The position numbers and the translations under genes are program-made. Of a stretch of DNA of 64,000 nt, positions 63,711-64,000 are shown piece after piece. The DNA is from an uncultured Crocinitomix sp. (GTDB lineage Bacteria; Bacteroidota; Bacteroidia; Flavobacteriales_D; Crocinitomicaceae). The stretch spans positions 1-64,000 of the forward strand of contig CAKZON010000055.1 of NCBI GenBank assembly GCA_937136425.1, read 5' to 3'. The notes below the pieces were generated by a model, which did not search any database, had not been told where the DNA came from, and worked only from the letters and a program-made list of their open reading frames with translations. The stretch's first letter is position 1. The number at the start of each line of letters is the position of its first letter.

Positions 63711-64000
63711 GTGATTAGAATACTAGCTTTTATTGGACTTTTTACATTTCATTTATCAAATGGATATGGACAAATATTAGAAACAATAAGCTTTGAGGGC
63801 GCAACAAAAACCGACCCTGGCTACTTAACTACTCTAATCAATAGTAAAGTTGGAGAACAATTAGACTCCACAACCTTAGCTAAAGATTTACAAACTCTAA
63901 AAAACTTAAATTTATTTTTTAGTGTTGATCATTCTTTAAAGCTGAACGAAACAGGAAAGGCAGATCTAATATTCAAGATAGAAGAAGCGGTCTACCTCTA
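63711..64000 (+). CDS. POTRA/Omp85-like outer-membrane protein, N-terminal part
   Basis: A GTG at 63711, 12 bp after the previous gene, starts a reading frame that runs off the window at 64000. The 96 residues have a signal peptide ending in GYGQ and one POTRA domain: ILETISFEGATKTDPGYLTTLINSK, then LAKDLQTLKNLNLFFSV and an acidic final strand. This is the start of a BamA/TamA-type outer-membrane protein. It is the fourth gene of the run with the glycosyltransferase, DUF2141 and the DUF547 fusion. Confidence 0.85.
   Translation, partial: MIRILAFIGLFTFHLSNGYGQILETISFEGATKTDPGYLTTLINSKVGEQLDSTTLAKDLQTLKNLNLFFSVDHSLKLNETGKADLIFKIEEAVYL

Noticed and set aside
1..64000. tRNA or rRNA genes
   Set aside because: I looked for conserved T-loop and anticodon-stem patterns and rRNA blocks in the gaps and found none; a covariance-model search would settle it.

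Overview
The window is AT-rich, gene-dense bacterial chromosome, almost certainly from a marine-type Bacteroidota of the order Flavobacteriales; I cannot fix the genus. The grounds are several secreted proteins that end in a type IX secretion (T9SS) sorting domain with the YPNP motif, many start codons without Shine-Dalgarno sequences, promoter boxes of the Bacteroidota type (TTTG or TTG about 20 bp before TAnnTTTG), a type B bL31, a GlmU-like sugar nucleotidyltransferase next to Lon, GIN/DUF2807 and DUF2490 proteins, and many small lipoproteins whose lipobox is followed by Cys-Lys-Lys. No tRNA, rRNA, CRISPR array, transposase or phage structural gene is visible.

Layout. 0-9.5 kb (minus strand): start of an HD-type protein, a TonB-like protein, two small envelope proteins, an mvaB-pyrD pair, a large VPS10/BNR T9SS protein, a barrel-like protein, and an ECF sigma factor with a membrane partner. 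9.7-19 kb: SanA-like protein, PKD lipoprotein, beta-helix lipoprotein, rpmE2 with a clear terminator, GlmU-like enzyme, lon, HD hydrolase, TPR protein. 19-29 kb: HAD and alpha/beta hydrolases, T9SS cargo (a C25-like protein, a C-type lectin protein, an Omp28-like protein), DEAD-box helicase, FkbM methyltransferase facing a glycosyltransferase, and a pair of palindromic 121-bp repeats. 29-46 kb: smpB, YqgE, a minus-strand rhomboid/aminotransferase/TPR run, L,D-transpeptidase, prolyl oligopeptidase, SpoIIE-type phosphatase, a MutS2 without Smr domain, and envelope proteins.

46-54.5 kb is a redox and regulation block. A TetR-led minus-strand operon (TetR, small membrane protein, SulP transporter) faces a plus-strand run msrB-msrA-DUF427-hydrolase/OsmC-egtB-egtD. 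The run combines methionine sulfoxide repair, organic peroxide reduction and ergothioneine synthesis. The TetR promoter carries a perfect palindrome exactly between its -33 and -7 boxes.

54.4-57 kb is a regulator island: a minus-strand HTH gene with a small partner faces two tandem paralogous HTH/S24-like regulators whose catalytic serine position is Gln or Gly. 57-60 kb holds a likely metal (copper) locus: a Cys/His-rich membrane protein, a barrel protein, a DUF4625 lipoprotein and an MbnP-like lipoprotein, with no MbnH haem partner in view. 60-64 kb is a tightly packed envelope operon: a cellulose-synthase-like glycosyltransferase, DUF2141, a DUF547-barrel fusion, and the start of a POTRA/Omp85 protein that leaves the window.

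The best candidates for something not yet described are the MbnP locus without MbnH, the twin inactivated S24 regulators, the glycosyltransferase-DUF2141-DUF547/barrel-Omp85 operon, and the palindromic 121-bp repeat.
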